Shown here one piece after another: positions 35,423 to 43,139 of a stretch of 43,139 nt of DNA (position 1 is its first letter; the number at the start of each line of letters is the position of its first letter). The stretch lies in contig JAFEER010000298.1 in NCBI GenBank assembly GCA_018240985.1, forward strand, positions 1 through 43,139. Direction: 5' to 3'. The stretch comes from Pseudomonadota bacterium (GTDB taxonomy: Bacteria; Pseudomonadota; Gammaproteobacteria; Burkholderiales; Burkholderiaceae_C). Made by a program: the position numbers and the translations under genes. The notes under the pieces were generated by a model, which had not been told where the DNA came from, searched no databases, and saw only the letters and a program-made list of their open reading frames with translations.

Positions 35423-37918
35423 ATGTTGGCGCAGCAGTCGCGTGGAGATGGTGCCGGCACGGCCCTGGCCGCGTCGGTGCCCCTGCCTGCGCGGCGTGAC
35501 TGGCCACTCTCTGCCGCCTTGGTCGGCGCCGTGCTGGGCGTGGCGCTGCAACTGCAGCAGGCGCAACTGTGGCCCTGGCCTGTCTATGCGGTGTTGTTCG
35601 CGGCCGGCCTGTTCGCTGCACTGGGGGGGCAGCGGACAAGAGCCCGCTGGCATGCGGCGGGCTTGCTGTTCGTCGCCGCTGCCTTGCTGTACGGCCTGTG
35701 CGGCCTGCGTGCCACGGCCTTTCTGGCCGATGCGCTGGATGCGCAGCTGGAGGGGCAGGATCTGCAGCTCACCGGCGTGATCGCCGCCATGCCGCAGTCG
35801 CGCGAGACCGGGCTGCGCCTGCGCCTGGCGGTGGAATCGGCGCGGCGCGATGGCGTGCCGGTGCGCCTGCCGCCGCTCATCGACCTGTCCTGGTACGCCA
35901 GCGGCCTGGGCGATGAGGGACAGACCCAGGCACCGCCCACGGTGCATGCGGGCGAGCGCTGGCGACTGACGGTGCGCCTGAAGGCCCCGCATGGCGGGCG
36001 CAACCCGCATGGCTTTGACTACGAGCTCTGGCTGTGGGAGCAGGGCGTGCAGGCCACGGGCTATGTGCGCACCAGCCCCAGACTGGACGCGCGCCACGGC
36101 CCGCCCGAGCGCCTGGCCGCCACCTGGCAGTACCCGGTCGAGCAGCTGCGTGAGAAGGTGCGCGATGCCATCCTGCGCCAGCTCGCCCCCGGGGCCGATT
36201 CCGCCGCGCAGCGCGCCATGGGCGTGGTGGCGGCCCTCGTCACGGGCGATCAGCGCGCCATCGAGCGCGCCGACTGGGATGTGTTCCGCGCCACGGGCGT
36301 GGCGCATCTGATGGCGATATCCGGCCTGCACATCACCCTGTTCGCCTGGCTGGCCGCTGCCGTCATCGGCCAGGCCTGGCGGCGCTCGCCGCACCTGTGC
36401 CTGGCCCTGCCTGCGCCCACGGCGGCGCTGGTGGGCGGCGTGCTGCTGGCCGGGGCCTATGCGCTGTTCAGCGGCTGGGGCGTGCCGGCGCAGCGCACCG
36501 TGTGCATGCTGGCCACGGTGGCGCTGCTGCGTCTGTCGGGGCGGCGCTGGCCCTGGCCGCAGGTCTGGCTGCTGGCCTGCGCCGTGGTGCTGCTGGCCGA
36601 TCCATGGGCCCTGCTGCAGGCCGGCTTCTGGCTCAGCTTTGTCGCCGTGGCGGTGCTTTTTGCTAGTGATACAGGAGCTGCTGGCGCACGACCAGCAAGC
36701 GTTTTTGGGCGATTTTTAGCCCTGTTGCGCGAGCAATGGGTGGTGACCGTGGCGCTCACGCCGCTCACGCTGCTGCTGTTCGGCCAGGTCTCGCTCGTCG
36801 GCCTGCTGGCCAATCTGCTGGCCATTCCATGGACGACCCTGGTGGTCACGCCGCTGGCGCTGCTGGGCGTGCTGGGGGCGCCACTGTGGCAGGCGGCGGC
36901 CTGGTGCGTAGAGTGGCTCACGCTGCTGCTGCAGTGGCTGGCCGGCTGGCCCTGGGCGCAGATCGCGCTGCCCCTGGCGCCGCTGTGGGCCGGCATGGCA
37001 GCCGTGGCCGGCGGCGTGCTGCTGGCGCTGCGCCTGCCCTGGGGCTGGCGCGCGCTGGGCCTGCCGCTGCTCCTACCCGCGCTGTGGTGGCAGGCGCCGC
37101 GCCCGCCGCCGGGGCAGTTCGAGCTGTTGGCCGCCGATGTGGGCCAGGGCCAGGCGGTGCTGGTGCGCACGGCAGGCCACGCGCTGCTCTACGACGCCGG
37201 CCCGCGCTACCACCAGGACAGCGATGCCGGCGAGCGCGTGCTGGTGCCGCTGCTCCGCGCTCTGGGCGAGCGGCTGGACTTGCTGCTGCTGAGCCACCGC
37301 GACAGCGACCACACGGGCGGCGCCGCGGCCGTGCTCGCGGCCCAGCCCCAGGCGCGGCTGTTGGCCTCGATCGAGGCCGATCACGCCCTGCAGGCGCTGC
37401 GCCCCATCGAGCACTGCGTGGCCGGCCAGGCCTGGCAGTGGGATGGCGTGCGCTTCGAGGTGCTGCACCCGCCGCCGGCCGGGCCAGCCGCCAGCGCCGG
37501 GGCGCGTCCGCCCAAGACCAACGCCCTGAGCTGCGTGCTACGCATCACGGCGGCGGCTGGTGCATCCGCCCTGCTGGTCGGTGACATCGAGCGCGCCCAG
37601 GAGCAGGCATTGCTGGCCGCCGGCGCGCCCCTGGCGGCAAACCTGCTGCTGGTGCCGCACCATGGCAGCAAAACCTCGTCCAGCGAGGCCTTCATCGATG
37701 CCGTGCGCCCCCAACTGGCCCTGGTGCAGGCCGGCTACCGCAACCGCTTCGGCCACCCCGCGCCCGAGGTGGCGGCGCGCTATGAGGAGCGCGGCATCGC
37801 CCTGGTGCAATCGCCGCATTGCGGCGCCGCGCGCTGGGCGTCGGATGCGCCGCAGGCGGTGCATTGCGAGCGCCAGACGGCGCGTCGCTACTGGCACCAC
37901 CGCTTGCCAACAGACTGA
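35423..37918 (+). CDS. comEC: DNA internalisation/competence protein ComEC
   Basis: ComEC is the inner-membrane channel that passes single-stranded DNA into the cytoplasm during natural transformation. The 831-residue product has the three expected parts: an N-terminal membrane/OB-like DUF4131 domain (about 30-200), the multi-span Competence domain with VAHLMAISGLHITLFAWL near 295, and a C-terminal metallo-beta-lactamase-like domain. The metal motif there is His625-x-x-x-Asp629-His630 in LSHRDSDHTGG, with VPHHGSKTSSS later. Repeat copy G is inserted in frame at about residues 411-433 (FASDTGAAGARPASVFGRF), in a loop before the next membrane segment. Length is otherwise normal. Confidence 0.93.
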   Translation: MLAQQSRGDGAGTALAASVPLPARRDWPLSAALVGAVLGVALQLQQAQLWPWPVYAVLFAAGLFAALGGQRTRARWHAAGLLFVAAALLYGLCGLRATAFLADALDAQLEGQDLQLTGVIAAMPQSRETGLRLRLAVESARRDGVPVRLPPLIDLSWYASGLGDEGQTQAPPTVHAGERWRLTVRLKAPHGGRNPHGFDYELWLWEQGVQATGYVRTSPRLDARHGPPERLAATWQYPVEQLREKVRDAILRQLAPGADSAAQRAMGVVAALVTGDQRAIERADWDVFRATGVAHLMAISGLHITLFAWLAAAVIGQAWRRSPHLCLALPAPTAALVGGVLLAGAYALFSGWGVPAQRTVCMLATVALLRLSGRRWPWPQVWLLACAVVLLADPWALLQAGFWLSFVAVAVLFASDTGAAGARPASVFGRFLALLREQWVVTVALTPLTLLLFGQVSLVGLLANLLAIPWTTLVVTPLALLGVLGAPLWQAAAWCVEWLTLLLQWLAGWPWAQIALPLAPLWAGMAAVAGGVLLALRLPWGWRALGLPLLLPALWWQAPRPPPGQFELLAADVGQGQAVLVRTAGHALLYDAGPRYHQDSDAGERVLVPLLRALGERLDLLLLSHRDSDHTGGAAAVLAAQPQARLLASIEADHALQALRPIEHCVAGQAWQWDGVRFEVLHPPPAGPAASAGARPPKTNALSCVLRITAAAGASALLVGDIERAQEQALLAAGAPLAANLLLVPHHGSKTSSSEAFIDAVRPQLALVQAGYRNRFGHPAPEVAARYEERGIALVQSPHCGAARWASDAPQAVHCERQTARRYWHHRLPTD
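36655..36719 (-). repeat. Dispersed ~50-bp repeat, copy G (inside comEC)
   Basis: Plus strand: TTTTTGCTAGTGATACAGGA, GCTGCTGGCGCACGACCAGC, then AAGCGTTTTTGGGCGATTTT. The interval is AT-rich compared with the surrounding comEC sequence, and it stays in frame. Confidence 0.65.
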
Positions 37919-37948
37919 AGCTCAATCCGCCGGCAAATCTTGCGCGCG

Positions 37949-38749
37949 CTACCGGTTCGAGTGGTTCGTCTTCTCGAGCTCAGTGCGCACAGCGCCAGCC
38001 TCTCGCCTGAGTAGAGACGCCAGATATTCCATGCGCGGAACCATCCGTGAGGCAATGGATGAGATGGACAGGGCCATGATCGGCAGCCCGTGCCGATTCA
38101 GTATGGGTACCGCCAGCGAGAGAACTTCGGGAACGCGTACGGTGCTTTTGAAAACATAGCCATCTGTTTTGGCTTGCCGGACGATCGACAGCAATTCCTC
38201 GATGGGCAGCTCCTCTGCGACTTTCAATCGCGGGGCGTTTTCATGGAGGATGGTTGCCACGTCGTGATCGGGCATGGCCGACAGCATCGACAGGCTTGCT
38301 GCACCAGTGCCCAGAGGCCGGCGCTGGCCGACTTCCATGACGAGCGCGCGCACCGGATAGGCGCCTTCTGCCCGATCGATACAGACACAGTCGGGCCCGC
38401 TTCTCGAATACAGAAAGGCGACATCTTCCGATTCATGGGCGATGCGTCGAAGCGCTGCGCTCCCTGTCTGCCGCATGTGGGCCGGGCGTCGCGCCGAGAG
38501 CCCGAGTTCATAAGCCAGGCGCCCGAGTCGATAGTGACGAGTGCCGGGATCCTGTTCGACCATCTCTTCAAGTACCAGGCGCCTGAGGATGCGATGCACG
38601 GTGGGACGTTGAAGACCCACACGATCGGCCAGAACATAAGCGGCGCTGCCGTCGCGGTGTCCTGACGCGATGGCCTTTAACAGTGCCATGGCGCGCGCAA
38701 TGGCCTGCGATCCATCCTGCTTGCCCTTGCCGGTTGCGTCCCTTGTCAT
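37949..38749 (-). CDS. IclR-family transcriptional regulator
   Basis: The 266-residue product has an N-terminal winged helix (AIARAMALLKAIASG, then ADRVGLQRPTVHRILRRLVLEEMVE at about 40-65) and the C-terminal IclR effector domain (about 85-255), with SGPDCVCIDRAEG, LGTGAASLSMLSAM and VPEVLSLAVPILNRHGLPIMALSIS. It is divergent from a LeuB-like dehydrogenase, a ThDP enzyme and a Bug binding protein across 164 bp. A perfect palindrome starts 13 bp from its start codon. It most likely controls the divergent operon and itself; its inducer is probably the imported acid or an intermediate. Confidence 0.92.
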   Translation of the reverse strand: MTRDATGKGKQDGSQAIARAMALLKAIASGHRDGSAAYVLADRVGLQRPTVHRILRRLVLEEMVEQDPGTRHYRLGRLAYELGLSARRPAHMRQTGSAALRRIAHESEDVAFLYSRSGPDCVCIDRAEGAYPVRALVMEVGQRRPLGTGAASLSMLSAMPDHDVATILHENAPRLKVAEELPIEELLSIVRQAKTDGYVFKSTVRVPEVLSLAVPILNRHGLPIMALSISSIASRMVPRMEYLASLLRREAGAVRTELEKTNHSNR

Positions 38750-38761
38750 CTATATCTCCTG

Positions 38762-38778
38762 AATCCACATAGTGGATT
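38762..38778. promoter_or_regulatory. Perfect palindrome, probable IclR operator
   Basis: AATCCAC and GTGGATT are separated by ATA, directly upstream of the iclR-type gene. A weaker inverted pair, AATGG (38782-38786) and CCATT (38795-38799), lies next to it. IclR-type regulators typically bind short palindromes in the divergent region, often as two adjoining sites. Confidence 0.72.
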
Positions 38779-38913
38779 TGTAATGGATTGACCACCATTC
38801 AATCGGCATAGCATAGACCGATGGATGGATTTTGTCGGCGATCAGTTGAATCAATGCGCTGAAATATTTGACGTCCTGGGTTGGCAATTTGGTCGTGTTT
38901 TGGTTTGGGAGTG

Positions 38914-40011
38914 ATGGTGAAAAAGCTTGTATTGATGGCAGGAGACGGGGTGGGTCCAGAAATCATGGCGCAGGCCGCAAAAATTGTGCGCTGGCTGAAA
39001 TCGAATCGTGATCTCAATATAGATATCAGTGAGGTTGAGTATGGGGAGTCCTACTTCAGAAAAGAAGGAAAGATCATCTCGGAGGGTGGGCTTGCGCAAT
39101 GCGATGCTGCCGACGCGATACTGTTTGGCTCCATTGGTGGCGATTATGTTACACAAGTGCCGCCGGATGAATGGGGCCAGACCAGGCTGACGGCGCTGCG
39201 AAAGCGGTTTGGTTTGTTTGCGAATATTCGACCCGTCCGGCCATTTCCTGAGCTTTACGAGGCTTCCTCGCTCAAGAGGGAAGTTATCGATGGCGTAGAC
39301 CTGATCATAGTCCGAGAACTCATTGGAGGCGTTTATTTTGGCAAGCCCAGGGGTATCGAGAGAACCCCGCAAGGGTGCCGGGCGGTGGATACGCAGGTCT
39401 ACACGAGTGAGGAGATCAGGAGGGTCGGGCGCGTGGCATTCGAACTGGCGAGAAGTCGGCGCGGCAAACTGTGTTCGGTCGATAAATCGAATGTGATGGA
39501 AACGGGAAAACTCTGGAGGGAAGAGATTGAACATCTCGGAAAAACCGAGTACCCGGATATTGAATTGACACACCAGCTGGCTGACAACTGCGCGATGCAG
39601 CTGGTGAGAAGGCCTGGCCAATTCGACGTGATAGTGACGGACAATTTGTTCGGGGACATTCTTGCCGATTGCGCTGCCATGATTACAGGATCGCTGGGGA
39701 TGCTGCCTTCGGCCGCATTGGCGGATATTGGCGAAAATATTGGGCGCCCCGCATTGTATGAGCCAGTGCATGGCAGTGCCCCGGACATCGCCGGAAAGAA
39801 CATCGCCAATCCCTTGGCCATGATTCTTAGCTTGTCATTGGCCCTTAGGTACTCAATTTTCAGTCCCAGGCATGCGGAATTGGTCGAGCGTGCCGTTCGG
39901 GACGTGCTGGCCAGGGGGGTTAGAACCAAGGATATTTCCAAGGACGGTGTCGATTTTGTTGATACCGAGCAGATGGGTGATGAGGTGCTGGCCAGCCTGT
40001 CTGGATGCTAA
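38914..40011 (+). CDS. LeuB-like beta-decarboxylating dehydrogenase
   Basis: The 365-residue protein belongs to the isocitrate/isopropylmalate dehydrogenase family, which oxidises and decarboxylates (substituted) malates to 2-oxoacids with NAD(P). Key residues are present: VRELIGGVYFGKPRG with Tyr141, Lys191 in DKSNVMETGKLW, and the metal-binding Asp248/Asp252 in DNLFGDILADCAAMITGSLG. The RELxGGxYFG stretch is the isopropylmalate type, not the tartrate or isocitrate type. ATG 38914 is chosen; an upstream TTG at 38881 and a GTG at 38911 are alternatives. It heads an operon with a ThDP enzyme and a Bug protein, so it may be a catabolic paralogue, not the leucine-pathway LeuB. Base composition looks lower in GC than the flanks. 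Confidence 0.88.
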   Translation: MVKKLVLMAGDGVGPEIMAQAAKIVRWLKSNRDLNIDISEVEYGESYFRKEGKIISEGGLAQCDAADAILFGSIGGDYVTQVPPDEWGQTRLTALRKRFGLFANIRPVRPFPELYEASSLKREVIDGVDLIIVRELIGGVYFGKPRGIERTPQGCRAVDTQVYTSEEIRRVGRVAFELARSRRGKLCSVDKSNVMETGKLWREEIEHLGKTEYPDIELTHQLADNCAMQLVRRPGQFDVIVTDNLFGDILADCAAMITGSLGMLPSAALADIGENIGRPALYEPVHGSAPDIAGKNIANPLAMILSLSLALRYSIFSPRHAELVERAVRDVLARGVRTKDISKDGVDFVDTEQMGDEVLASLSGC

Positions 40012-40125
40012 ATTAATTCAACCAATAATGAATGGCGTGGGCTGGATTTGAATCGGGTCTCTCTAAAATTCTGGTATTGACTTGAGTCGGGATGTTTCAA
40101 TTTTTAAATATAGGAGATTAAGCCA

Positions 40126-41670
40126 ATGAATGGAGCACAGGCACTTGTGCAGACCCTCCTGAGCAGTGGTGTCGAGGCGTGTTTTGCCAATCCAGGGACG
40201 AGCGAAATGCACTTCGTGGCGGCGCTCGACCAGAGCGTAGGGATGAAATGCACGCTCGGCCTGCATGAAAATGTAGTCACCGGCATGGCAGATGGTTATT
40301 TCAGAGTCGCACGAAAGCCGGCCTGTACGTTGCTGCACTGCGGCCCCGGTTTGGCGAATGGACTGGCGAACCTGCACAACGCGCGCCGGGCTTCCAGCGG
40401 CATCGTCAACATCGTAGGAGACCAGGCGACCTATCACCGGCAATACGACGCGCCGTTGACCAGCGATACGGAGAGCCTGGCCCGGGCAGTTTCTGGTTGG
40501 GTCTGTACATCGTCGGACGCGGCCGATGTCGGTGCCGACGCCGCGCGAGCAGTGCAAGCTGCCAATGCTCAGGGTGGACAGGTCGCAACGCTGATTTTGC
40601 CGTCCGACGCATCCTGGAGCGAGGGTGGAATTGTCGTGTCGCCTTTGTTGCCGATCGCACCCGCACCGATTGAGGCGGAGGCCCTTGAGGCTTGTGCCGC
40701 CTTGCTCAGGAGCGGCAAGAAGGTGCTCATCCTCCTGGGGGGCAACGCCCTGACAGCCGACTGCCAAGAGGCGGCCTGGCGGATTGCCAAGGCGAGCAAT
40801 GCAACGATATTGGCGGAATACTCCCCCGCCTTGGTGGCCAGGGGGTGCGGGCGCCCGCAACTCGAAAGAATCCCTTACTCCATTGATCTTGCCGTGGAGC
40901 GGCTGAAGTCGTTCGAAGGTCTGATTACGGTCAACGCCAAGGCCCCTGTCAGCTTCTTTGCGTATCCCGGCAAGCCGTCAGTCCAGTACGCGCCCGGCAC
41001 CCAGATTGCCTCGTTGTCCGACCAAGGCCAGGATCCGCTGCAGGCCTTGCACGCATTGGCCGATGAACTGCGTGCGCCAGTGGTATCCATGCCGGATCCT
41101 GGGCCTCGGCCGCTCGCCGCACGCGGAGCCATTACTTCGGAAGGCGTCGCCCAGACCTTGGCTGCGCTCATGCCGGAGAACGCCATCGTCTCCGATGAAA
41201 GCATTTCCTTCGGCAGAAATTTCTATCCCTTTTCACACGCTGCACCGCCGCATGATTGGCTGCATTTGACCGGCGGAGCCATCGGCGACGGATTGCCGGT
41301 TGCCACGGGCGCGGCGATAGCTGCAGGAGGCCGTCGTCGGGTGATCAGCCTTCAGGCGGATGGTTCGGCCTTGTACACCGTGCAGGCGCTGTGGACGCAG
41401 GCCAGAGAAAAACTGCCATGCACGACGATCATTCTGAGCAATAGGAAATACAACATTCTTATTGGTGAATATAAAAATGTTGGAGCAAAACCGGGTCAAA
41501 CGGCAATGAGCATGCTTGACCTGTCGGATCCGAATATCAGCTGGGTGAGTATTGCGAAAGGCTTTGGCGTTGAAGCCGCTAGCGCTTCCAGCTTGGAAGA
41601 GTTGGCAGATCTGCTGGCCCATAGTTTCTCTCTTGATGCTCCCTTTGTGATCGAACTGCAAATTTTCTAA
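40126..41670 (+). CDS. ThDP-dependent enzyme of the acetolactate synthase/benzoylformate decarboxylase type
   Basis: The 514-residue protein has the three-domain layout of the pyruvate-oxidase/decarboxylase family. The N-terminal domain has the cofactor-activating Glu48 in GLHENVVTGMADGY. The middle domain follows VLILLGGNALTADCQ. The C-terminal domain has the ThDP/Mg motif from Asp412 (ISLQADGSALYTVQALW) to Asn439 (LSNRKYNIL). Related genes are commonly annotated as acetolactate synthase large subunit, yet no small regulatory subunit is present, and the product is shorter than true IlvB. A 2-oxoacid decarboxylase role fits its place after a dehydrogenase that makes 2-oxoacids. The leader contains AAATATAGGAGA, AGGAG lying 9 bp before ATG. 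Confidence 0.87.
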   Translation: MNGAQALVQTLLSSGVEACFANPGTSEMHFVAALDQSVGMKCTLGLHENVVTGMADGYFRVARKPACTLLHCGPGLANGLANLHNARRASSGIVNIVGDQATYHRQYDAPLTSDTESLARAVSGWVCTSSDAADVGADAARAVQAANAQGGQVATLILPSDASWSEGGIVVSPLLPIAPAPIEAEALEACAALLRSGKKVLILLGGNALTADCQEAAWRIAKASNATILAEYSPALVARGCGRPQLERIPYSIDLAVERLKSFEGLITVNAKAPVSFFAYPGKPSVQYAPGTQIASLSDQGQDPLQALHALADELRAPVVSMPDPGPRPLAARGAITSEGVAQTLAALMPENAIVSDESISFGRNFYPFSHAAPPHDWLHLTGGAIGDGLPVATGAAIAAGGRRRVISLQADGSALYTVQALWTQAREKLPCTTIILSNRKYNILIGEYKNVGAKPGQTAMSMLDLSDPNISWVSIAKGFGVEAASASSLEELADLLAHSFSLDAPFVIELQIF

Positions 41671-41686
41671 AATATAGGAGACAAAT

Positions 41687-42688
41687 ATGTCGATGATGCA
41701 TATTTCGCGACGTTCATTTTTGACAAGCTCCGCAGTGATGGCTGGACTTTCGAGCCCGCTGGCGGTGTTTTCCAGGGATGCATGGCCGACGAAGCCGGTA
41801 AAGTTCGTCGTGACCGTAACGCCAGGAGGTTCACCCGACATAGTGGCACGGGCCTTTGCTCAATACTGGTCTAGTGTCCTGCCCCAGCCGGTGACGGTGG
41901 AGAACAGGCCTGGTGGCATGGGCATGATTGCCATGCAGTACGTGGCCACATCGCCTCCGGACGGACATACGATCTCCATCGGGGTGCATAGCCAGGTTGC
42001 GCAGGCCCCCATCATGTTGAAACGGCCCGCAGTCGATGTGAATCGAGACTTGAAGCCTGTGGCAGCGTTCTACACGGGTGCATCTCCGGCGTGCGTTCAC
42101 AAGGACTTCCCAGCCAAAACCATGCGCGAGGTGGTCGAGATTGCCAAGAAAAGAGTCGTGAACGTCGGCAACTATTCGCTGGCGTCCACCTGGCAATTGA
42201 TGCTGACGGAAATCATGAGGGAAACGGGCGCGAAGTTCAACATCGTGACCTACAAGGGGACGGGGCAGATGCTGCAGGATCTCATGTCCGGCGTGCTGGA
42301 TATGGGCGCGGGCTCATTGGGTGGAATGATGCCGGGCATTGATTCCGGACGCATCCGGCCCATCGTCATCATCACCAACCTAAAATCGGACAAGCTCCCC
42401 GGGGTTCCGATTTGGGCGGATGAGGGCTTCAAGGGCCCCGTTTTCAATGATTTGCGCGAGACGAATCTTCTTCAGGTGCCGGCGCAAACGCCCCAGTGGA
42501 TTGTGGATCGGCAGGTCGAACTCCTGAAGGAGGGTGTTGAGAAATCCGAGGCAGTACGCGCCGCGTTCAACAGTCTTGGCTTGACCTCGGACTATATGTT
42601 CTCTGGTGCTGCGCTGGACGACATGATCAAGGTCTACCGCCCTACCATTCAGCGGTTGACGAAGGAGCTGAACCTGACACCCCAATAA
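41687..42688 (+). CDS. Tripartite tricarboxylate transporter substrate-binding protein (Bug family)
   Basis: The 333-residue periplasmic binding protein begins with a twin-arginine-like signal (HISRRSFLTSSAVMAGLSS) and then the Bug-family start WPTKPVKFVVTVTPGGSPDIVAR. Other family marks are VENRPGGMGMIAMQYVATSPPDGHT, MLTEIMRETGAKFNIVTYKG, and the C-terminal LGLTSDYMFSG. AGGAG lies 6 bp before ATG and the 17-bp leader repeats the AAATATAGGAGA seen before the ThDP gene. No TctA/TctB membrane partners are in the window, which is common for Bug genes. It probably captures the carboxylic acid metabolised by the two enzymes upstream. Confidence 0.92.
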   Translation: MSMMHISRRSFLTSSAVMAGLSSPLAVFSRDAWPTKPVKFVVTVTPGGSPDIVARAFAQYWSSVLPQPVTVENRPGGMGMIAMQYVATSPPDGHTISIGVHSQVAQAPIMLKRPAVDVNRDLKPVAAFYTGASPACVHKDFPAKTMREVVEIAKKRVVNVGNYSLASTWQLMLTEIMRETGAKFNIVTYKGTGQMLQDLMSGVLDMGAGSLGGMMPGIDSGRIRPIVIITNLKSDKLPGVPIWADEGFKGPVFNDLRETNLLQVPAQTPQWIVDRQVELLKEGVEKSEAVRAAFNSLGLTSDYMFSGAALDDMIKVYRPTIQRLTKELNLTPQ

Positions 42689-42699
42689 GCAAGGCATTA

Positions 42700-42750
42700 A
42701 ATGCAATGGGGCGTAAATACCCGGAGGGAAAGCGCTGGAAGCTATGAACT
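42700..42750 (+). repeat. Dispersed ~50-bp repeat, copy H (degenerate)
   Basis: AATGGGGCG at the left and AAAGCGCTGGAAGCTATGAA at the right resemble copy B read on its minus strand, where AAAGCGCTGGAAGCTATTAA occurs. The central part is decayed. Confidence 0.45.
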
Positions 42751-42758
42751 CGACAGAA

Positions 42759-42814
42759 GTGGGGGCCAGCGACGCTCACGCGTCGATGCCGGCAAGATGC
42801 CGGCGCTCCAGCCC
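42759..42814 (-). repeat. 56-bp double-hairpin dispersed repeat, copy 2
   Basis: Reverse complement of the element at 15098-15153 with 3 mismatches in 56. In this copy one hairpin is perfect: CGACGC, GTGA, GCGTCG on the minus strand. Confidence 0.85.
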
Positions 42815-42864
42815 CCATCCCAACCTCGGTGCTGGCGGCGAGACGCCGCAGCTCTTCAGGCCGT

Positions 42865-42888
42865 CCAGTTCCGCACTTGCGGAACTGG
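42865..42888. repeat. Perfect 10-bp-arm hairpin
   Basis: CCAGTTCCGC and GCGGAACTGG flank an ACTT loop. It may end transcription of the ThDP/Bug operon in a Rho-assisted way or belong to a repeat unit; no T-run follows. Confidence 0.6.
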
Positions 42889-43139
42889 AGCCGCGGCCTT
42901 CAGCCCCAAAGGGGAAAGGAGTCTGAGGCAGCTTGCTAATCAAGTACATGTGATCTCGGCCATCGACGCTTGCCCGAGCTACAAACCCTGGCTGGACGAG
43001 AGAGCAACGGTCATGCTCACCCGCCAGCCCTCTCCGACTGCGCCGATGCCGAGGCAGAGGCCGCTGGGCGCTGCGCGACTGGCGGGTTGCGGAAGGCCGA
43101 TTCGCGTTGGGCGCGCAAGTCCTTCGCATCGGCAATGCT

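Larger units (their letters stand above)
42689..43139. other. Gene-free 3' end of the window with repeats and hairpins
   Basis: No open frame here has family-like content. The stretch contains a degenerate dispersed repeat, the second double-hairpin element, a 10-bp-arm hairpin and CCCCAAAGGGG. A minus-strand open frame at 42776-43135 only mirrors the repeats. Confidence 0.6.

Noticed and set aside
40077-40110. TTGACT...TAAATA promoter before the ThDP gene
   Set aside because: The spacing is about 22 bp with a weak -10; read-through from the dehydrogenase gene is at least as likely.
42776-43135. 119-codon minus-strand frame at the window end
   Set aside because: It is composed of the double-hairpin repeat and neighbouring hairpins; such repeat-derived frames are commonly mis-annotated.

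Overview
The window looks like chromosome of a high-GC betaproteobacterium, most likely a member of the Comamonadaceae (Acidovorax/Alicycliphilus/Diaphorobacter type). The basis is the gene order pyrG-kdsA-eno-ftsB, dapA-bamC and coaBC-dut, the Bug/TTT-type solute-binding protein, and a dispersed repeat of about 50 bp of a kind I associate with that family. No rRNA, tRNA, CRISPR array, integrase or transposase was seen.

Layout. Positions 1-13000 hold housekeeping genes: the 3' end of rimM, then on the minus strand ftsB, eno, kdsA and pyrG; on the plus strand coaBC, a small membrane protein, dut, a glycine-zipper lipoprotein; a SlyD-like prolyl isomerase (minus); roxA and a partner gene; an alanine-rich lipoprotein built of 11-residue repeats; and bamC and dapA (minus) behind a shared two-way terminator. 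Positions 12600-15041 form a minus-strand group: HxlR regulator, MFS transporter, an easily missed 42-residue membrane protein, and a SAM methyltransferase.

Positions 15253-32894 are the most interesting part. parE and parC, which normally sit together, are separated by about 13.3 kb of accessory DNA. This holds a higBA toxin-antitoxin pair with its operator, a CopG-like fragment, a Phd/PIN toxin-antitoxin pair with a TGTACA-centred palindrome, and a four-gene operon joined throughout by 4-bp ATGA overlaps. The operon encodes a PLD-nuclease/SNF2 helicase, a DUF1016 PD-(D/E)XK nuclease, a 1309-residue Eco57I-type adenine methylase and an ABC/SMC-like ATPase. The helicase, methylase and ATPase match the layout of the Hma (helicase-methylase-ATPase) defence class as I recall it, here with a DUF1016 gene embedded. 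A second DUF1016 gene, and the severed tail of a third, follow before parC.

Positions 33026-34880 encode a thiosulfate/sulfur module (YeeE-like transporter, TusA-like carrier, DsrE-like protein). RidA and ComEC follow. Positions 37949-42688 form a catabolic unit: an IclR regulator with a palindromic operator, divergent from a LeuB-like dehydrogenase, a ThDP-dependent enzyme and a Bug binding protein. The last 450 bases hold only repeats and hairpins.

Two dispersed repeat families link the window. One has seven recognisable copies and one degenerate copy; three of these lie inside coding sequences. The other is a 56-bp double-hairpin element with two near-identical inverted copies about 27.6 kb apart.
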